64,000 bases of DNA, taken from Dickeya chrysanthemi NCPPB 402. Lineage in GTDB: Bacteria; Pseudomonadota; Gammaproteobacteria; Enterobacterales; Enterobacteriaceae. The position numbers and the translations under genes were made by a program. This document shows, one piece after another, positions 9,288 through 21,664 of this stretch; positions within the stretch are counted from its first letter, which is position 1; every line of letters starts with the position of its first letter. The notes under the pieces are model-generated. The model made no database searches and had not been told where the DNA came from. It worked only from the letters and a program-made list of their open reading frames with translations. The stretch is taken from the NCBI RefSeq assembly GCF_000406105.1, contig NZ_CM001974.1, forward strand, positions 4,595,628-4,659,627, read 5' to 3'.

Positions 9288-11156
9288 TCAGATTTCGACC
9301 TGAATCCCGAGTTCGATCAGCCGGTTCGGTGGAATTTCGAACTGGTCTGCCGCACGTAGCGCGTTGCGGCTCAGCATCATGAACAGTTTACCGCGAATAC
9401 GCAGATACCAAGGGCGAGCGCCCATCATCAACGATTCATTCGACAGGAAGAACGTCGTTTCCATCATCTGGCAAGTCAGCCCATCCTGCCAGCAACGATG
9501 GAAGACCTCTTCGACATTCGGCGTTTCGCGCCAGCCATAGCTGGCGACAACACGCCAGAAAGTCGGAGACAGCTGCTCCACCGAAACACGGCGGGCGTTA
9601 TGCACATAAGGCGCGTCTTCGGTCCTCATGGTCAGCAACACGACGCGCTCATGCAACACCTTGTTGTGCTTAAGATTGTGCAACAAGGCAAACGGAATGA
9701 CGTGGGTAGCGCGCGAAAGATAAACAGCCGTTCCCGTCACACGAACGGGAGGGTTCTTCTCCAGCGAAACGATCATCGCATCCAGCGAATTACCGTGCTC
9801 GTGGATACGGCGCAACAGCCGGAAACGCTCACTTTTCCAGGTAGTCATGATGATGAACATCACCATCCCCAGCGCCAGCGGCAACCAACCACCAGAAATA
9901 ATCTTCACGACGTTGGCCAGGAACATCGGCAAATCGATAGCCAACAGCGCCACCAACAGCAACCAGACCAGATAGCGATACCAGTGCCAGTTTTTCAGCG
10001 CCACCGTACAGGACAGGATGCTGGTCAGTACCATCGTACCGGTCACGGCAATCCCGTAAGCGGCAGCCAGATTGCTGGAATGCTCAAAGCTGATAATAAC
10101 GATTACCACCGCCACATACAGCAACCAGTTAATCGCCGGAATGTAAATCTGCCCGGACTCCATATCCGAAGTATGCACGATACGCATTGGCGGCAGATAC
10201 CCCAGACGCACCGCCTGACGGGTCAGCGAGAACACCCCGGAAATGACCGCCTGAGAAGCGATGATGGTGGCGAGCGTAGCCAGCACCAACAGCGGAATCA
10301 GCGCCCAATCCGGCGCCAACAGGAAAAACGGGTTTTTGATAGCCTCTGGATTTTTCAGCAGCAGCGCACCCTGACCGAAATAGTTGAGCACCAGCGACGG
10401 CAGCACCGCAGAAAACCAGGCGATACGAATCGGCAGTTTGCCAAAGTGCCCCATGTCGGCATACAGCGCCTCAACCCCAGTGATCGCCAGTACTACCGCT
10501 CCCAGCGCAAAGAAAGACACCGCTTTGTACTGAATGAAGAAGTTAATCGCCCATTTGGGATTCAGCGCCTGCAACACTTCCGGATTGGCAATAATGCTAC
10601 GAGCCCCCAGCACGCCCAGCGACAAGAACCACAGCATCATGATCGGCGCAAACAGGCTGCCTACTCTGCCAGTACCGTGCTTCTGAATCATAAACAACAA
10701 TGTCAGAACGATGATCGAAATAGGGACAATGTAGGTATCCAGCGACGGGGCGACGATATCCAGCCCCTCAATCGCCGACATCACGGAGATAGCCGGCGTG
10801 ATCACCACCTCGCCATAGAAGAAGCTGCCGCCGATCAACCCCATGATCACCACCATCGCGGTAACCTTATCGGACGTATTGCGCCCCGCCAGCGACATCA
10901 GCGTTAAAATACCGCCTTCACCGGCGTTATCGGCGCGCATGACATAGCTGAGATACTTAAGAGAGACGACGAGTACCAGCAGCCAAAAGATCAGAGAGAG
11001 AAAGCCGAAGACGGAATCAGGTTCCACCCCAAAGCCAAACTGTCCGGAAAGACACTCCCTCAGCGTATAAAGCGGGCTGGTGCCGATATCGCCATACACT
11101 ACCCCGATGGCAGCCAGCGTGACCGCTGGAAGTGAACGTTTATGTTCTGAATTCAT
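9288..11156 (-). CDS. kup: Low-affinity potassium transporter Kup (TrkD)
   Basis: Constitutive K+/H+ symporter of the inner membrane, of the KUP/HAK family. At 622 aa it equals the E. coli length. The N-terminal motif [17 protein letters not shown] is the family signature. About 12 transmembrane segments fill residues 15-460, followed by a cytoplasmic C-terminal domain that ends in QVEI. It lies opposite to ravA and separated from it by 262 bp. In E. coli kup sits beside rbsD; here ygiW-qseBC intervenes. Confidence 0.96.
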   Translation of the reverse strand: MNSEHKRSLPAVTLAAIGVVYGDIGTSPLYTLRECLSGQFGFGVEPDSVFGFLSLIFWLLVLVVSLKYLSYVMRADNAGEGGILTLMSLAGRNTSDKVTAMVVIMGLIGGSFFYGEVVITPAISVMSAIEGLDIVAPSLDTYIVPISIIVLTLLFMIQKHGTGRVGSLFAPIMMLWFLSLGVLGARSIIANPEVLQALNPKWAINFFIQYKAVSFFALGAVVLAITGVEALYADMGHFGKLPIRIAWFSAVLPSLVLNYFGQGALLLKNPEAIKNPFFLLAPDWALIPLLVLATLATIIASQAVISGVFSLTRQAVRLGYLPPMRIVHTSDMESGQIYIPAINWLLYVAVVIVIISFEHSSNLAAAYGIAVTGTMVLTSILSCTVALKNWHWYRYLVWLLLVALLAIDLPMFLANVVKIISGGWLPLALGMVMFIIMTTWKSERFRLLRRIHEHGNSLDAMIVSLEKNPPVRVTGTAVYLSRATHVIPFALLHNLKHNKVLHERVVLLTMRTEDAPYVHNARRVSVEQLSPTFWRVVASYGWRETPNVEEVFHRCWQDGLTCQMMETTFFLSNESLMMGARPWYLRIRGKLFMMLSRNALRAADQFEIPPNRLIELGIQVEI

Positions 11157-11418
11157 AAACCTTGTCTTCTGTTATCAATTCATTAACAAATCGGGCCTTA
11201 TTCTGGTTGGAGTAGCCCGAAAACGCACAGTATGCACAAATCACGTTAAAAGCCCATTTTTTAATACTAGCTTCGTTCTGACTCAGGACAGGTAGCTTTG
11301 TTGATTAACACCAGTAATGGTGACAATAATTAATGTATAGCTAATGAAGAAAACGTAATCTTTTTGACGTTTTCACAGACTCTTTCCGACGGCTATTCAC
11401 AGCAATGACGGATCAATT

Positions 11419-12927
11419 ATGATACAACCCACAGCGCTGGCTGACCGTATCTCTCGCCTGAGCCATGCTCTCGAACACGGTCTTTATGAACGGCAACATG
11501 CCATCCGACTTTGCCTGCTGGCGGCGCTCAGCGGCGAGAGCGTCTTCCTGCTGGGGCCGCCAGGGATTGCCAAGAGCCTGATTGCCCGCCGTCTGAAATA
11601 CGCATTCAGGCACGCGCGCGCCTTTGAATACCTGATGACGCGTTTTTCAACGCCGGAAGAAGTCTTCGGCCCGTTATCCATTCAGGCGCTGAAAGATGAA
11701 GGGCGATATCAGCGTCTAACGACCGGCTATCTGCCGGAAGCTGAAATTGTGTTTCTGGATGAAATCTGGAAAGCCGGCCCCGCCATCCTCAATACCCTAC
11801 TGACCGCGATTAACGAGCGACGTTTTCGCAACGGTAACAGCGAAGAACCGATCCCGATGCGGCTGCTGGTCACCGCCTCCAACGAACTGCCTGAAGCCGA
11901 CAGCAGTCTGGAAGCGCTGTATGACCGTATGCTGATCCGCCTCTGGCTGGACCGGGTGCAGGATAAACACAATTTCCGCGCCATGCTCACCGCTTCACCT
12001 TCCGAACAAGACAACCTTATCAGCCCGGCACTGAGCGTCAGCGACGAAGAGTACCAGCAATGGCAATCTCATATTGAGAATATACCGTTGCCGGAAAATT
12101 GCTTCGAACTGATTTATCAGTTGCGCCAGCGCCTGGATACGCAGGATGGCTCACCATACGTCTCTGATCGGCGCTGGAAGAAAGCCATCCGTTTATTGCA
12201 AGCCTGCGCCTTCTTTAGCGGACGAGAAACGATCACCCCAGTCGATCTTATTCTCCTTAAGGATTGCCTGTGGCATGACCTCAGCACCCACGAATTGGTG
12301 GAGCAGCAACTGCAACAATTGATGAGCGAGCAGGCCTATCAACAGCGAACACTGTTATTCCGCTTACAGCAATTGAATGTGAAACGTCAGCAATACCAGC
12401 AGCAACAAAGTGAACAGCAGGCGTTTAAGGTTGAACGTCAGGTTAACTTTTTCGGCCGAAAGCCGCATCATTCGCTGCCTGAAAGCCTGACGTCGCCCGA
12501 AATAACGCTGATGCTGCAAAAACCCTTACTGCTGCATGATTACACGGTAACCCACGTGACCCTCGATCGGGAAGCGTTGGAAAACTGGTTACAGAAAGGC
12601 GGTGAAATTCGCGGGAAGCTCAACGGCGTCGGTTTTAGCCAGCATCTGGATATGGAAGTGGATGAGCGCCAGCATGTGATCATTCGCGATATCAGCTTGC
12701 AAAGCTCGGTGTTATCTCTGCCTGGCACCATCAAGAGCGAACTGCCTGAAGAAATAATTAAAGAATATGAAACGCTGAAAATTCAGTTACGTGAGCAGCG
12801 TCGACTGTTTGAGCGTCACCAGCCTTGCTTATTTGTTCCCAAAGAATGGCTCGCCAGGGTTGAAGAAAGCCTGCAGCAGGTCGATGAGCAAATTGAGCAG
12901 TCACAACGGGAGTCACGATCATGCTGA
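11419..12927 (+). CDS. ravA: MoxR-class AAA+ ATPase RavA
   Basis: Regulatory ATPase that, with ViaA, acts on membrane respiratory complexes and binds the lysine decarboxylase LdcI in E. coli. The AAA+ domain occupies about residues 1-310: Walker [12 protein letters not shown], Walker [13 protein letters not shown], sensor 1 VTASNEL, and [16 protein letters not shown] in the lid. The C-terminal discontinuous LARA region follows, Gln-rich around residues 310-345. Length 502 aa against 498 in E. coli. The start at 11419 has only a weak GGATC upstream. It overlaps viaA by 7 bp. Confidence 0.95.
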   Translation: MIQPTALADRISRLSHALEHGLYERQHAIRLCLLAALSGESVFLLGPPGIAKSLIARRLKYAFRHARAFEYLMTRFSTPEEVFGPLSIQALKDEGRYQRLTTGYLPEAEIVFLDEIWKAGPAILNTLLTAINERRFRNGNSEEPIPMRLLVTASNELPEADSSLEALYDRMLIRLWLDRVQDKHNFRAMLTASPSEQDNLISPALSVSDEEYQQWQSHIENIPLPENCFELIYQLRQRLDTQDGSPYVSDRRWKKAIRLLQACAFFSGRETITPVDLILLKDCLWHDLSTHELVEQQLQQLMSEQAYQQRTLLFRLQQLNVKRQQYQQQQSEQQAFKVERQVNFFGRKPHHSLPESLTSPEITLMLQKPLLLHDYTVTHVTLDREALENWLQKGGEIRGKLNGVGFSQHLDMEVDERQHVIIRDISLQSSVLSLPGTIKSELPEEIIKEYETLKIQLREQRRLFERHQPCLFVPKEWLARVEESLQQVDEQIEQSQRESRSC

Positions 12928-14396
12928 CGCTGGAATCCCTGGAGATGTTGTTATCCCTCGACGAAAACGAACTGCTGGATGACGTGATTGTGGCTCTGAT
13001 GGCAACACCTCAACTGGTGATGTTCTTCGACAAGTACCCGCGTCTGAAAAGTGCCGTGATGCGTGATTTGCCGCAGTGGAAAGAAAACCTCCGGCAACGG
13101 TTGCGCAGCACCCAGGCACCTCCAGAGCTGGAAAAAGAGTTCGTCTGTTATCAGCAAACGCAGCTGTTTAGCGATCGTACCTTTCAATCCAGCCTGCCGG
13201 ACATTATGTCCACCTTGCACCATGTGGACTCTCCTTTCCTGAGTCAGGCCGAAAAACTGATCCGTTTCGCGTCACATTCGTCGGAACATCCTATCAGCAG
13301 CAGCCAGCACAGCTTATTCATGCAGCGCTGGCACCTTAGCCTGACGATGCAAACCCTGAATCTGCACCAGCAGATCATGGAGCAGGAACGGGACCAATTG
13401 CTGGACGAAATCCAAAAACGCCTGACGATAAGCGGCGCGCTTGAACCCATTCTCGCTGAAAATGATACCGCTGCCGGCAGACTGTGGGATCTCAGCGCCA
13501 GCAAACGGATGAAACAACCATTCCGTGCGTTACTGGAAACCGGTGCTTTTTTGCAACAACAGCCGGAATTGCAACGCCTGGCGGAACGCCTGGGTCGCAG
13601 CAGAGAAACGAAGTCGGTACTTAGCCATGATGCGCCTAAAGAAACTTTTCAGATCATGGTACGTGAACCGGCGTTTGCACCGGAGCAAGTCAGCGGTATC
13701 CATCAAAGCGACGATATCCTCCGGCTACTGCCCACCGAGCTGTCTACCCTTGGGATCCGTGAGCTGGAGTTCGAGTTTTATCGTCGCTTGTCGGAACACC
13801 GGTTACTGACTTATCGGCTGCAAGGGGAAAGCTGGCGGGAAAAAACGCTTGAACGGCCGGTTGTCCATCAGCATAGCGAGCAGCAACCGAGAGGGCCGTT
13901 TATCGTCTGCGTAGATACATCGGGTTCAATGGGCGGATTTAACGAACGTTGCGCCAAAGCTTTCTGTCTGGCGCTGATGCGGATAGCCCTGGCGGACAAC
14001 CGCCGCTGTTACATCATGTTGTTTTCTACCGGTATCGTCAGTTACGACCTGACATCGCCAGGCGGTCTGGAGGAAGCCGTTCGTTTTCTCAGCCAGACTT
14101 TCCGGGGCGGTACTGATCTCAGCAGTTGCTTATCTGCGCTGCTGGAAAAAATGGACAGTCAAGCCTGGCAGGATGCCGATGCCGTCATCATTTCAGATTT
14201 TATCGCTCAACGTCTGCCGGACGAGCTGGTCAACGAAGTCAAACGCCGCCAGCACCGGCTGCAACACCGTTTCCATGCCGTCGCCATGTCTGCGCACGGC
14301 AAACCCGGCATCCTGCGCATTTTCGATCATATCTGGCGCTTCGATACCGGGCTTAAAAGCCGCCTGTTGCGGCGCTTTCAGACCGAAAAAGTCTAA
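12921..14396 (+). CDS. viaA: VWA-domain protein ViaA
   Basis: Partner of RavA that stimulates its ATPase and links it to respiratory complexes. The N-terminal 300 residues are alpha-helical. The C-terminal von Willebrand factor A domain carries the MIDAS motif DTSGSMGG at about residue 331, with later conserved GGTDLS and ISDF. Length 491 aa (E. coli 483). It starts inside the last codons of ravA, so the two are translationally coupled. The short 107-bp gap to asnC has no asnA gene, unlike E. coli. Confidence 0.94.
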   Translation: MLTLESLEMLLSLDENELLDDVIVALMATPQLVMFFDKYPRLKSAVMRDLPQWKENLRQRLRSTQAPPELEKEFVCYQQTQLFSDRTFQSSLPDIMSTLHHVDSPFLSQAEKLIRFASHSSEHPISSSQHSLFMQRWHLSLTMQTLNLHQQIMEQERDQLLDEIQKRLTISGALEPILAENDTAAGRLWDLSASKRMKQPFRALLETGAFLQQQPELQRLAERLGRSRETKSVLSHDAPKETFQIMVREPAFAPEQVSGIHQSDDILRLLPTELSTLGIRELEFEFYRRLSEHRLLTYRLQGESWREKTLERPVVHQHSEQQPRGPFIVCVDTSGSMGGFNERCAKAFCLALMRIALADNRRCYIMLFSTGIVSYDLTSPGGLEEAVRFLSQTFRGGTDLSSCLSALLEKMDSQAWQDADAVIISDFIAQRLPDELVNEVKRRQHRLQHRFHAVAMSAHGKPGILRIFDHIWRFDTGLKSRLLRRFQTEKV

Positions 14397-14503
14397 ACTT
14401 CCTTATTATATATCGCATCCTGAAATAACCTGCCGTTTTGACCGTTGATTCATTCAGCAATAATCAGTAAAACGCTTCAGACAGCTCTTCACGGAACAGC
14501 GCC

Positions 14504-14968
14504 ATGCCAGCAGACACTTACACGATGGACGAACTTGACCGCGGTATCCTCAATGCACTGATGGATAACGCCCGCACGCCCTACGCCGAACTGGCCAAAC
14601 AGTTCACGGTTAGCCCTGGGACAATCCACGTTCGGGTGGAAAAAATGAAGCAGGCCGGCGTCATCGTGGGTACACGGCTGGACGTGAACCCCAAACAATT
14701 GGGCTATGACGTCTGTTGTTTTATCGGCATCATCCTGAAAAGCGCCAAGGACTATCCCTCTGCGCTGGAGAAACTCAATAATCTGGAAGAAGTGGTGGAA
14801 GCTTATTACACCACTGGGCATTACAGCATTTTCATCAAAGTCATGTGTCGTTCTATCGATGCACTGCAGCATGTACTTATCAACAAGATTCAGACAATTG
14901 ATGAAATTCAGTCCACCGAAACCCTGATCTCTTTGCAGAACCCGATTATGCGTACCATCGTGCCCTGA
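14504..14968 (+). CDS. asnC: Lrp-family regulator AsnC
   Basis: Feast/famine transcription factor which in E. coli activates asnA in response to asparagine. The N-terminal helix-turn-helix (LDRGILNALMDNARTPYAEL) and C-terminal RAM ligand domain are intact, and the C-terminal half is nearly invariant among enterics. 154 aa. The classical target asnA is absent from both sides here, so its regulon in this strain may be limited to itself or genes elsewhere. It lies directly upstream of mioC on the same strand. Confidence 0.94.
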   Translation: MPADTYTMDELDRGILNALMDNARTPYAELAKQFTVSPGTIHVRVEKMKQAGVIVGTRLDVNPKQLGYDVCCFIGIILKSAKDYPSALEKLNNLEEVVEAYYTTGHYSIFIKVMCRSIDALQHVLINKIQTIDEIQSTETLISLQNPIMRTIVP

Positions 14969-14989
14969 TGCTTTTTTACTATCCCCCTA

Positions 14990-14998
14990 TTATCCACA
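14990..14998 (+). promoter_or_regulatory. DnaA box upstream of mioC
   Basis: A perfect TTATCCACA lies 60 bp before mioC. In E. coli a DnaA box in the mioC promoter represses transcription towards oriC. The position here is equivalent. Confidence 0.8.
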
Positions 14999-15058
14999 GG
15001 TAGATCCCACCAAGATCACAGCGTACAATGTGCCGTCATCAATCAGGCGGGATCGCGT

Positions 15059-15502
15059 ATGTCAGACATTACCCTCATCAGCGGCAGCACGCTTGGCAGC
15101 GCCGAGTACGTTGCCGAGCATCTGGAATCATTGCTGCAACAGGATGATTTCACTACCAGGCTGCTGCATGGCCCGGAACTGAATGAGGTTGAACCTGAAA
15201 ATCTGTGGCTAGTGATCACGTCCACCCATGGCGCAGGCGATCTGCCGGATAACTTACAACCGTTTTATGCCGATCTGCAGACGCAACGGCCCGATCTATC
15301 GGCAGTTCGCTATGGCGCCATCGGCATCGGCAGCAGTGAGTACGACACCTTCTGCGAAGCGATCGTTAAAATGGATCAACTGCTGCAGGATCTGGGGGCG
15401 CATCGGATCGGCTCTCTGCTGAAGATCGACATTACCCAGCACGATATTCCGGAAGATCCGGCAGAGGTCTGGCTGGGATCATGGATAAAATTACTCAAGT
15501 AA
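15059..15502 (+). CDS. mioC: Flavodoxin-like protein MioC
   Basis: FMN-binding flavodoxin needed in vitro for biotin synthase activity in E. coli. The phosphate-binding loop ISGSTLGSAEYVAEHL at the N terminus and flavin loops STHGAGDLP and GIGSSEYDTFC are conserved. 147 aa, full length. Transcription from its promoter runs into oriC, immediately downstream, which is why the gene is tied to initiation control in enterics. Confidence 0.94.
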   Translation: MSDITLISGSTLGSAEYVAEHLESLLQQDDFTTRLLHGPELNEVEPENLWLVITSTHGAGDLPDNLQPFYADLQTQRPDLSAVRYGAIGIGSSEYDTFCEAIVKMDQLLQDLGAHRIGSLLKIDITQHDIPEDPAEVWLGSWIKLLK

Positions 15503-15519
15503 TCTGATTTTTTTATCCT

Positions 15520-15785
15520 CATCCTGTGGATAAATAGCTTGAAATGCAGGGTAAAACCCGTAGTTATCCAAATAACAACTGCGGGTGATTTTTTGAGCTG
15601 TGCATAACTAGCCTTTCAGATCCCAGCTAATACAGTCTGGGATCACCGATCATTCACAGTTAATGATCGACAATAACCTATTGATCTTCTTTTTGGATCC
15701 CGGCTTATCCACAGCACATCGGGATCCTAATAAGAGATCTAATAAAGAGATCTTTAAATAAAAAGATCTTTCTTTAACTACCTAT
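15520..15785 (+). other. oriC: Chromosomal replication origin oriC
   Basis: DnaA boxes: TGTGGATAA at 15525 (R4-like), TTATCCAAA at 15564 (R3-like), TGTGCATAA at 15601 (R2-like) and TTATCCACA at 15705 (R1-like). Next to mnmG lie three AT-rich 13-mers beginning GATCT at 15736, 15749 and 15765, which form the unwinding element. GATC sites are densely clustered, as needed for SeqA and Dam control. The order mioC, R4, R3, R2, R1, 13-mers, mnmG is the same as in E. coli. Assignment is by sequence and synteny. Confidence 0.95.
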
Positions 15786-15880
15786 CGATCCAACACACTT
15801 GGTAGACGGTACAAACTTAAGTAGAATCCCCCACCCCAGGGCAAGTAACGATCATTCGCAACCACGCGAGGTGTAGCACC

Positions 15881-17770
15881 ATGTTTTATCCGGATCCTTT
15901 TGACGTTATCGTGATCGGTGGCGGTCATGCGGGTACAGAAGCCGCCATGGCTTCGGCCCGAATGGGACGTCAAACCCTTTTGCTGACGCATAACATTGAT
16001 ACGCTGGGACAAATGTCCTGTAACCCGGCGATCGGCGGTATTGGGAAAGGTCATCTGGTAAAAGAGATCGATGCGATGGGCGGGTTGATGGCACGCGCTA
16101 TCGATCGTGGCGGCATTCAGTTTAGGATACTAAACTCCAGTAAAGGCCCGGCGGTGCGTGCCACTCGTGCTCAGGCCGACAGAGTGTTGTACCGTCAGGC
16201 GGTGCGTACGGCACTGGAGAATCAGCCGAATCTGACGCTCTTCCAGCAAGCCGTAGAAGATCTGATTGTCGAAAATGATCGCGTCGTCGGCGCGGTCACT
16301 CAAATGGGGCTGAAATTCCATGCTAAAGCGGTGGTGCTCACGGTCGGTACTTTCCTGGACGGCAAGATCCATATCGGTCTGGATAATTACAGCGGCGGAC
16401 GAGCAGGCGATCCGCCGTCGATCGCGTTGTCGCATCGTTTGCGTGAACTGCCGCTGCGTGTTGGTCGTCTGAAAACCGGTACGCCGCCGCGTATCGATGC
16501 CCGCACTATCGACTTTAGCGTATTGACGCCGCAGCACGGTGACGATCCCATGCCGGTATTTTCCTTCCTGGGGAAAGCCAGCGAACATCCAACCCAAATG
16601 CCGTGCTACATCACCCATACCAATGAACGTACGCATGATGTGATCCGTAGCAATCTGGATCGCAGTCCAATGTATGCCGGCGTGATCGAAGGGATCGGCC
16701 CGCGCTACTGCCCTTCCATTGAAGACAAAGTGATGCGATTTGCCGATCGCAACGCGCACCAAATTTTCCTGGAGCCGGAAGGGCTGACCAGTAACGAAAT
16801 TTACCCGAACGGCATCTCAACCAGTCTGCCGTTCGATGTACAGTGGCAAATCGTTCGTTCTATGGACGGTATGCAGAATGCGCGTATCGTTCGCCCCGGT
16901 TACGCCATTGAGTATGATTATTTTGACCCGCGTGACCTGAAACCGACGTTGGAAAGTAAGTTTATCCACAATCTGTTTTTTGCCGGTCAAATCAACGGCA
17001 CGACCGGTTACGAAGAAGCGGCGGCGCAGGGGATGCTGGCGGGCCTGAATGCCGCTCGTCTGGCGTTTGATCAGGAAGGCTGGACGCCACGCCGTGATCA
17101 AGCCTACATCGGCGTGCTGGTGGATGATCTTTGTACGCTGGGAACGAAAGAGCCCTACCGTATGTTTACCTCTCGCGCCGAATACCGGCTGATGCTGCGT
17201 GAGGACAATGCCGACTTGCGTTTGACTGCCATTGGCCGCGAACTGGGCATGGTAGACGACGAACGCTGGGCGCGTTTTAACGAGAAGCTGGAAAATATCG
17301 AGAAAGAACGCCAACGTCTGCGCGATGTGCTGGTTCATCCACACTCTGAAGGCGTAGAACAGATCAACAGCCTGTTGAAATCGCCGTTGTCGCGTGAAGC
17401 CAACGGGGAGGACTTGCTAAGACGCCCGGAAATGGACTATGTGCAGCTGACCGGATTGTCAATGTTTGCACCGGCGTTGCCTGATGTTCAGGCTGCAGAG
17501 CAGGTAGAGATTCAGGTTAAATACGAAGGCTACATCGCGCGTCAGCAGGATGAGATCGAAAAGCAACTGCGCAACGAGAACACGTTGCTGCCGGCGGATC
17601 TGGATTATCGTCAGGTTAGCGGTCTGTCGAATGAGGTTATCGCCAAACTCAACGATCACAAACCGAGCTCGATTGGTCAGGCATCGCGCATTTCCGGCAT
17701 CACGCCGGCGGCCATTTCAATTCTGCTGGTCTGGCTGAAAAAACAAGGTATGCTGCGCCGCAGCGCTTAA
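15881..17770 (+). CDS. mnmG: tRNA uridine 5-carboxymethylaminomethyl modification enzyme MnmG (GidA)
   Basis: With MnmE it installs the cmnm5 group on U34 of several tRNAs, using FAD, a folate one-carbon donor and glycine or ammonium. An N-terminal FAD-binding [10 protein letters not shown] motif lies at about residues 13-22. Family blocks around [12 protein letters not shown] and [18 protein letters not shown] are conserved, as is the C-terminal helical domain that contacts MnmE. 629 aa, full length. ATG 15881 follows GAGGTG. It is the first gene to the right of oriC and forms the usual pair with rsmG. Confidence 0.97.
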   Translation: MFYPDPFDVIVIGGGHAGTEAAMASARMGRQTLLLTHNIDTLGQMSCNPAIGGIGKGHLVKEIDAMGGLMARAIDRGGIQFRILNSSKGPAVRATRAQADRVLYRQAVRTALENQPNLTLFQQAVEDLIVENDRVVGAVTQMGLKFHAKAVVLTVGTFLDGKIHIGLDNYSGGRAGDPPSIALSHRLRELPLRVGRLKTGTPPRIDARTIDFSVLTPQHGDDPMPVFSFLGKASEHPTQMPCYITHTNERTHDVIRSNLDRSPMYAGVIEGIGPRYCPSIEDKVMRFADRNAHQIFLEPEGLTSNEIYPNGISTSLPFDVQWQIVRSMDGMQNARIVRPGYAIEYDYFDPRDLKPTLESKFIHNLFFAGQINGTTGYEEAAAQGMLAGLNAARLAFDQEGWTPRRDQAYIGVLVDDLCTLGTKEPYRMFTSRAEYRLMLREDNADLRLTAIGRELGMVDDERWARFNEKLENIEKERQRLRDVLVHPHSEGVEQINSLLKSPLSREANGEDLLRRPEMDYVQLTGLSMFAPALPDVQAAEQVEIQVKYEGYIARQQDEIEKQLRNENTLLPADLDYRQVSGLSNEVIAKLNDHKPSSIGQASRISGITPAAISILLVWLKKQGMLRRSA

Positions 17771-17846
17771 CCACCACCACTCGTTTATGTTGATGCATGG
17801 CCGCTTTCGCGGCCATGTTGCCTTAAACCGACAACAGGATTCATTT

Positions 17847-18467
17847 GTGCTCGAGATACTTAACAGCCTGCTGCAGCGTGCCGGAATGACGCTGACCGAT
17901 CAGCAAAAAAACCAGTTGCTTCAGTATGTAGCGTTACTTCACAAGTGGAACAAAGCCTATAACCTGACATCGGTACGTGAGCCGGAGCTGATGTTGATTC
18001 GGCATATCATGGACAGCCTGGTGGTTGAGCCGCACCTGGTCGGCAGTCGTTTCATCGATGTGGGTACCGGGCCGGGTTTACCCGGCGTACCGTTGGCTAT
18101 TGTTCGTCCCGACGCGCATTTTGTCCTGCTGGATAGCCTGGGAAAACGGGTACGCTTCCTGCGTCAGGTTCAGCATGAGTTGAATCTGGGCAATATTGAG
18201 CCTGTACAGAGCCGCGTTGAAGACTTTCCGGCTGACCCGCCATTCGATGGCGTAATCAGTCGGGCATTTGCATCGCTGCAGGATATGGTGAACTGGTGTC
18301 ATCACTTACCATCTCGACCGCAGGGGCGATTCTATGCCCTCAAAGGCGTGGTGCCGCATGACGAAATGGGAGTACTGCCGCAAGGCGTGTCGGTTGAAAA
18401 GGTCGTTCCGCTGTCTGTCCCTGAACTGGAAGGGGAACGACATCTGGTGGTGCTAAAGCCCAACTAA
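17847..18467 (+). CDS. rsmG: 16S rRNA m7G527 methyltransferase RsmG (GidB)
   Basis: Methylates N7 of G527 in 16S rRNA with S-adenosylmethionine. The SAM-binding motif [17 protein letters not shown] is intact, with [13 protein letters not shown] and the C-terminal [10 protein letters not shown]. The start is GTG at 17847, preceded by CAGGA, which gives 206 aa, close to the 207 aa of E. coli. An in-frame ATG at 17787 would add 20 residues without family similarity. It lies 76 bp downstream of mnmG. Confidence 0.94.
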   Translation: MLEILNSLLQRAGMTLTDQQKNQLLQYVALLHKWNKAYNLTSVREPELMLIRHIMDSLVVEPHLVGSRFIDVGTGPGLPGVPLAIVRPDAHFVLLDSLGKRVRFLRQVQHELNLGNIEPVQSRVEDFPADPPFDGVISRAFASLQDMVNWCHHLPSRPQGRFYALKGVVPHDEMGVLPQGVSVEKVVPLSVPELEGERHLVVLKPN

Positions 18468-18960
18468 TTTTGTCATTTATCAAAAAAATCATGAATAGTT
18501 GTAAATTTTTCATACTGATAGCTCAAAGTGAAATAATGACCAGAGTCATCTTTATGTTCACCTTAATTTTACAACTCTGCTGTATAACCTTTCATTTCCA
18601 GGGGAAAAAGCTCAATGACAGCAAAATATTTTCATGGTTCAGCAAAAGATTTGATGACGAATTTGTGTTAAAAACATGGAAAAAAATATCCTGCTTGTCA
18701 ATAGATGGTTTTGAAGCTGTATTCGGGCTGTTTTGTGAGTGTTCGTTTTTTAAATTATTGAAATTAAAAATATATATGGCTTTTTTGCCAAAGACAAAAA
18801 AAATCAATTCAGCTATAAAAGGTCTGGTTCTATTTTATGTGAGAAATATCACATATTGTCGGCGTCAGATGCACAGGGGTGCCAAAATGCAGTTTGGGGA
18901 TAGTTAGTGAAAATAAGGCTTCGGAAATAAATTTAAATAATCGTTCACCTTTTTGCTACT
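18468..18960. other. AT-rich intergenic stretch with doubtful ORF
   Basis: The 490 bp between rsmG and the atp promoter are visibly richer in A and T than all neighbours. An open frame of 145 codons (18470-18907, TTG; first ATG at 18491) crosses it. It has no ribosome-binding site, begins 2 bp after the rsmG stop, and its product is rich in Lys, Phe and Ile with one hydrophobic segment near the N terminus. I do not recognise it. It is either foreign DNA or non-coding. Confidence 0.3.
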
Positions 18961-18966
18961 TATCGA

Positions 18967-18994
18967 TTGAATTCGCATGGATGACCCGTATAAT
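18967..18994 (+). promoter_or_regulatory. Probable atp operon promoter
   Basis: TTGAAT at 18967-18972 and a perfect TATAAT at 18989-18994 are separated by 16 bp. They lie about 90 bp before atpI and are the best sigma-70 promoter in the gap. Confidence 0.65.
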
Positions 18995-19083
18995 TTGCTC
19001 GTTTTTCGCTGCTTGACTCGGTACTGCAAAGGCAGTTTTATACGGTCATTCAGCATACCTCTGAAAAGGTACGGAGAATCGTC

Positions 19084-20281
<1,198 letters not shown>

Positions 20282-20311
20282 TTTTTCACAACACTACAAC
20301 GTTTTAACTGA

Positions 20312-20589
<278 letters not shown>

Positions 20590-20633
20590 TAAAAGACATC
20601 GACTCATTTAACTCATGAAAGAGGCATTGTGCT

Positions 20634-21104
20634 GTGAATCTTAACGCAACAATCCTCGGCCAGGCCATTGCGTTCGTCCTGTTTGTCTGGTTCTGCATGA
20701 AGTATGTATGGCCGCCGATTATGGCTGCCATCGAAAAGCGTCAGAAAGAAATTGCTGACGGTCTTGCTTCTGCTGAACGTGCCAAAAAAGATCTGAACTT
20801 AGCGCAGGCCAATGCGACCGACCAACTGAAGAAAGCCAAAGCGGAAGCTCAGGTGATCATCGAGCAGGCAAACAAACAGCGTGCTCAGATTCTGGACGAA
20901 GCTAAAGCGGAAGCGGAAGCGGAACGCAACAAAATCGTGGCGCAGGCGCAGGCTGAAATCGAAGCCGAACGCAAACGTGCCCGTGAAGAGTTGCGTAAGC
21001 AGGTTGCCATTCTGGCGATTGCCGGTGCCGAGAAAATTATTGAACGTTCCGTGGATGAAGCTGCCAACAGCGACATCGTTGATAAACTGGTCGCTGAACT
21101 GTAA
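20634..21104 (+). CDS. atpF: ATP synthase F0 subunit b
   Basis: Peripheral stalk subunit. An N-terminal membrane anchor (about residues 5-25) is followed by a long charged Ala/Lys/Glu-rich coiled coil to the C terminus. The start codon is GTG at 20634, as in E. coli; the conserved N terminus [13 protein letters not shown] follows at once. 156 aa. Confidence 0.96.
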   Translation: MNLNATILGQAIAFVLFVWFCMKYVWPPIMAAIEKRQKEIADGLASAERAKKDLNLAQANATDQLKKAKAEAQVIIEQANKQRAQILDEAKAEAEAERNKIVAQAQAEIEAERKRAREELRKQVAILAIAGAEKIIERSVDEAANSDIVDKLVAEL

Positions 21105-21118
21105 GGAGGGAGGGGCTG

Positions 21119-21652
21119 ATGTCTGAATTTGTCACGGTAGCTCGCCCCTACGCCAAAGCAGCTTTTGACTTTGCCGTTGAGAACCAGGCGCTTGATCGCT
21201 GGCAGCAAATGCTGGCGTTCGCCGCCGAGGTTGCGCGCAATGAACATATTGCCGGCATGCTGGCTGGAGCCATCGCTCCCCAGACCATGGCGCAAACGTT
21301 CATTACCGTATGTGGTGATCAACTGGATGAAGCGGGCCAGAACCTGATCCGGGTAATGGCTGAAAACGGACGTTTGCCGGTGCTGCCTGAAGTACTGGAA
21401 CAGTTTGTTCAATTGCGTGCGGAGCTGGAATCGACCGTGGATGTCGAGGTTATTTCCGCCGCCACGTTGAGCGAGCAGCAGTTATCAGGGATAACCGCTG
21501 CAATGGAACAACGTCTGTCACGTAAAGTGAAGCTGAATTGCAAAATTGATAAGTCTGTTATGGCCGGCGTGGTAATTCGCGCGGGCGATATGGTGATAGA
21601 CGGCAGTATTCGCGGTCGTCTGGAACGTCTGGCAGACGTCTTGCAGTCTTAA
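21119..21652 (+). CDS. atpH: ATP synthase F1 subunit delta
   Basis: Joins the peripheral stalk to the top of the F1 head. 177 aa, with N-terminal [14 protein letters not shown] and a C-terminal region [19 protein letters not shown] that is the family hallmark. A strong GGAGGGAGG precedes the ATG at 21119. Confidence 0.96.
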   Translation: MSEFVTVARPYAKAAFDFAVENQALDRWQQMLAFAAEVARNEHIAGMLAGAIAPQTMAQTFITVCGDQLDEAGQNLIRVMAENGRLPVLPEVLEQFVQLRAELESTVDVEVISAATLSEQQLSGITAAMEQRLSRKVKLNCKIDKSVMAGVVIRAGDMVIDGSIRGRLERLADVLQS

Positions 21653-21664
21653 GGGGACTGGAGC

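Noticed and set aside
9498..10907. 469-codon open frame opposite kup
   Set aside because: Very rich in Arg, His and Gln, antisense to kup, no ribosome-binding site.
18470..18907. 145-codon frame after rsmG as a gene
   Set aside because: Not annotated as a gene because it has no ribosome-binding site, begins with TTG and has no recognisable domain; kept only as an observation.
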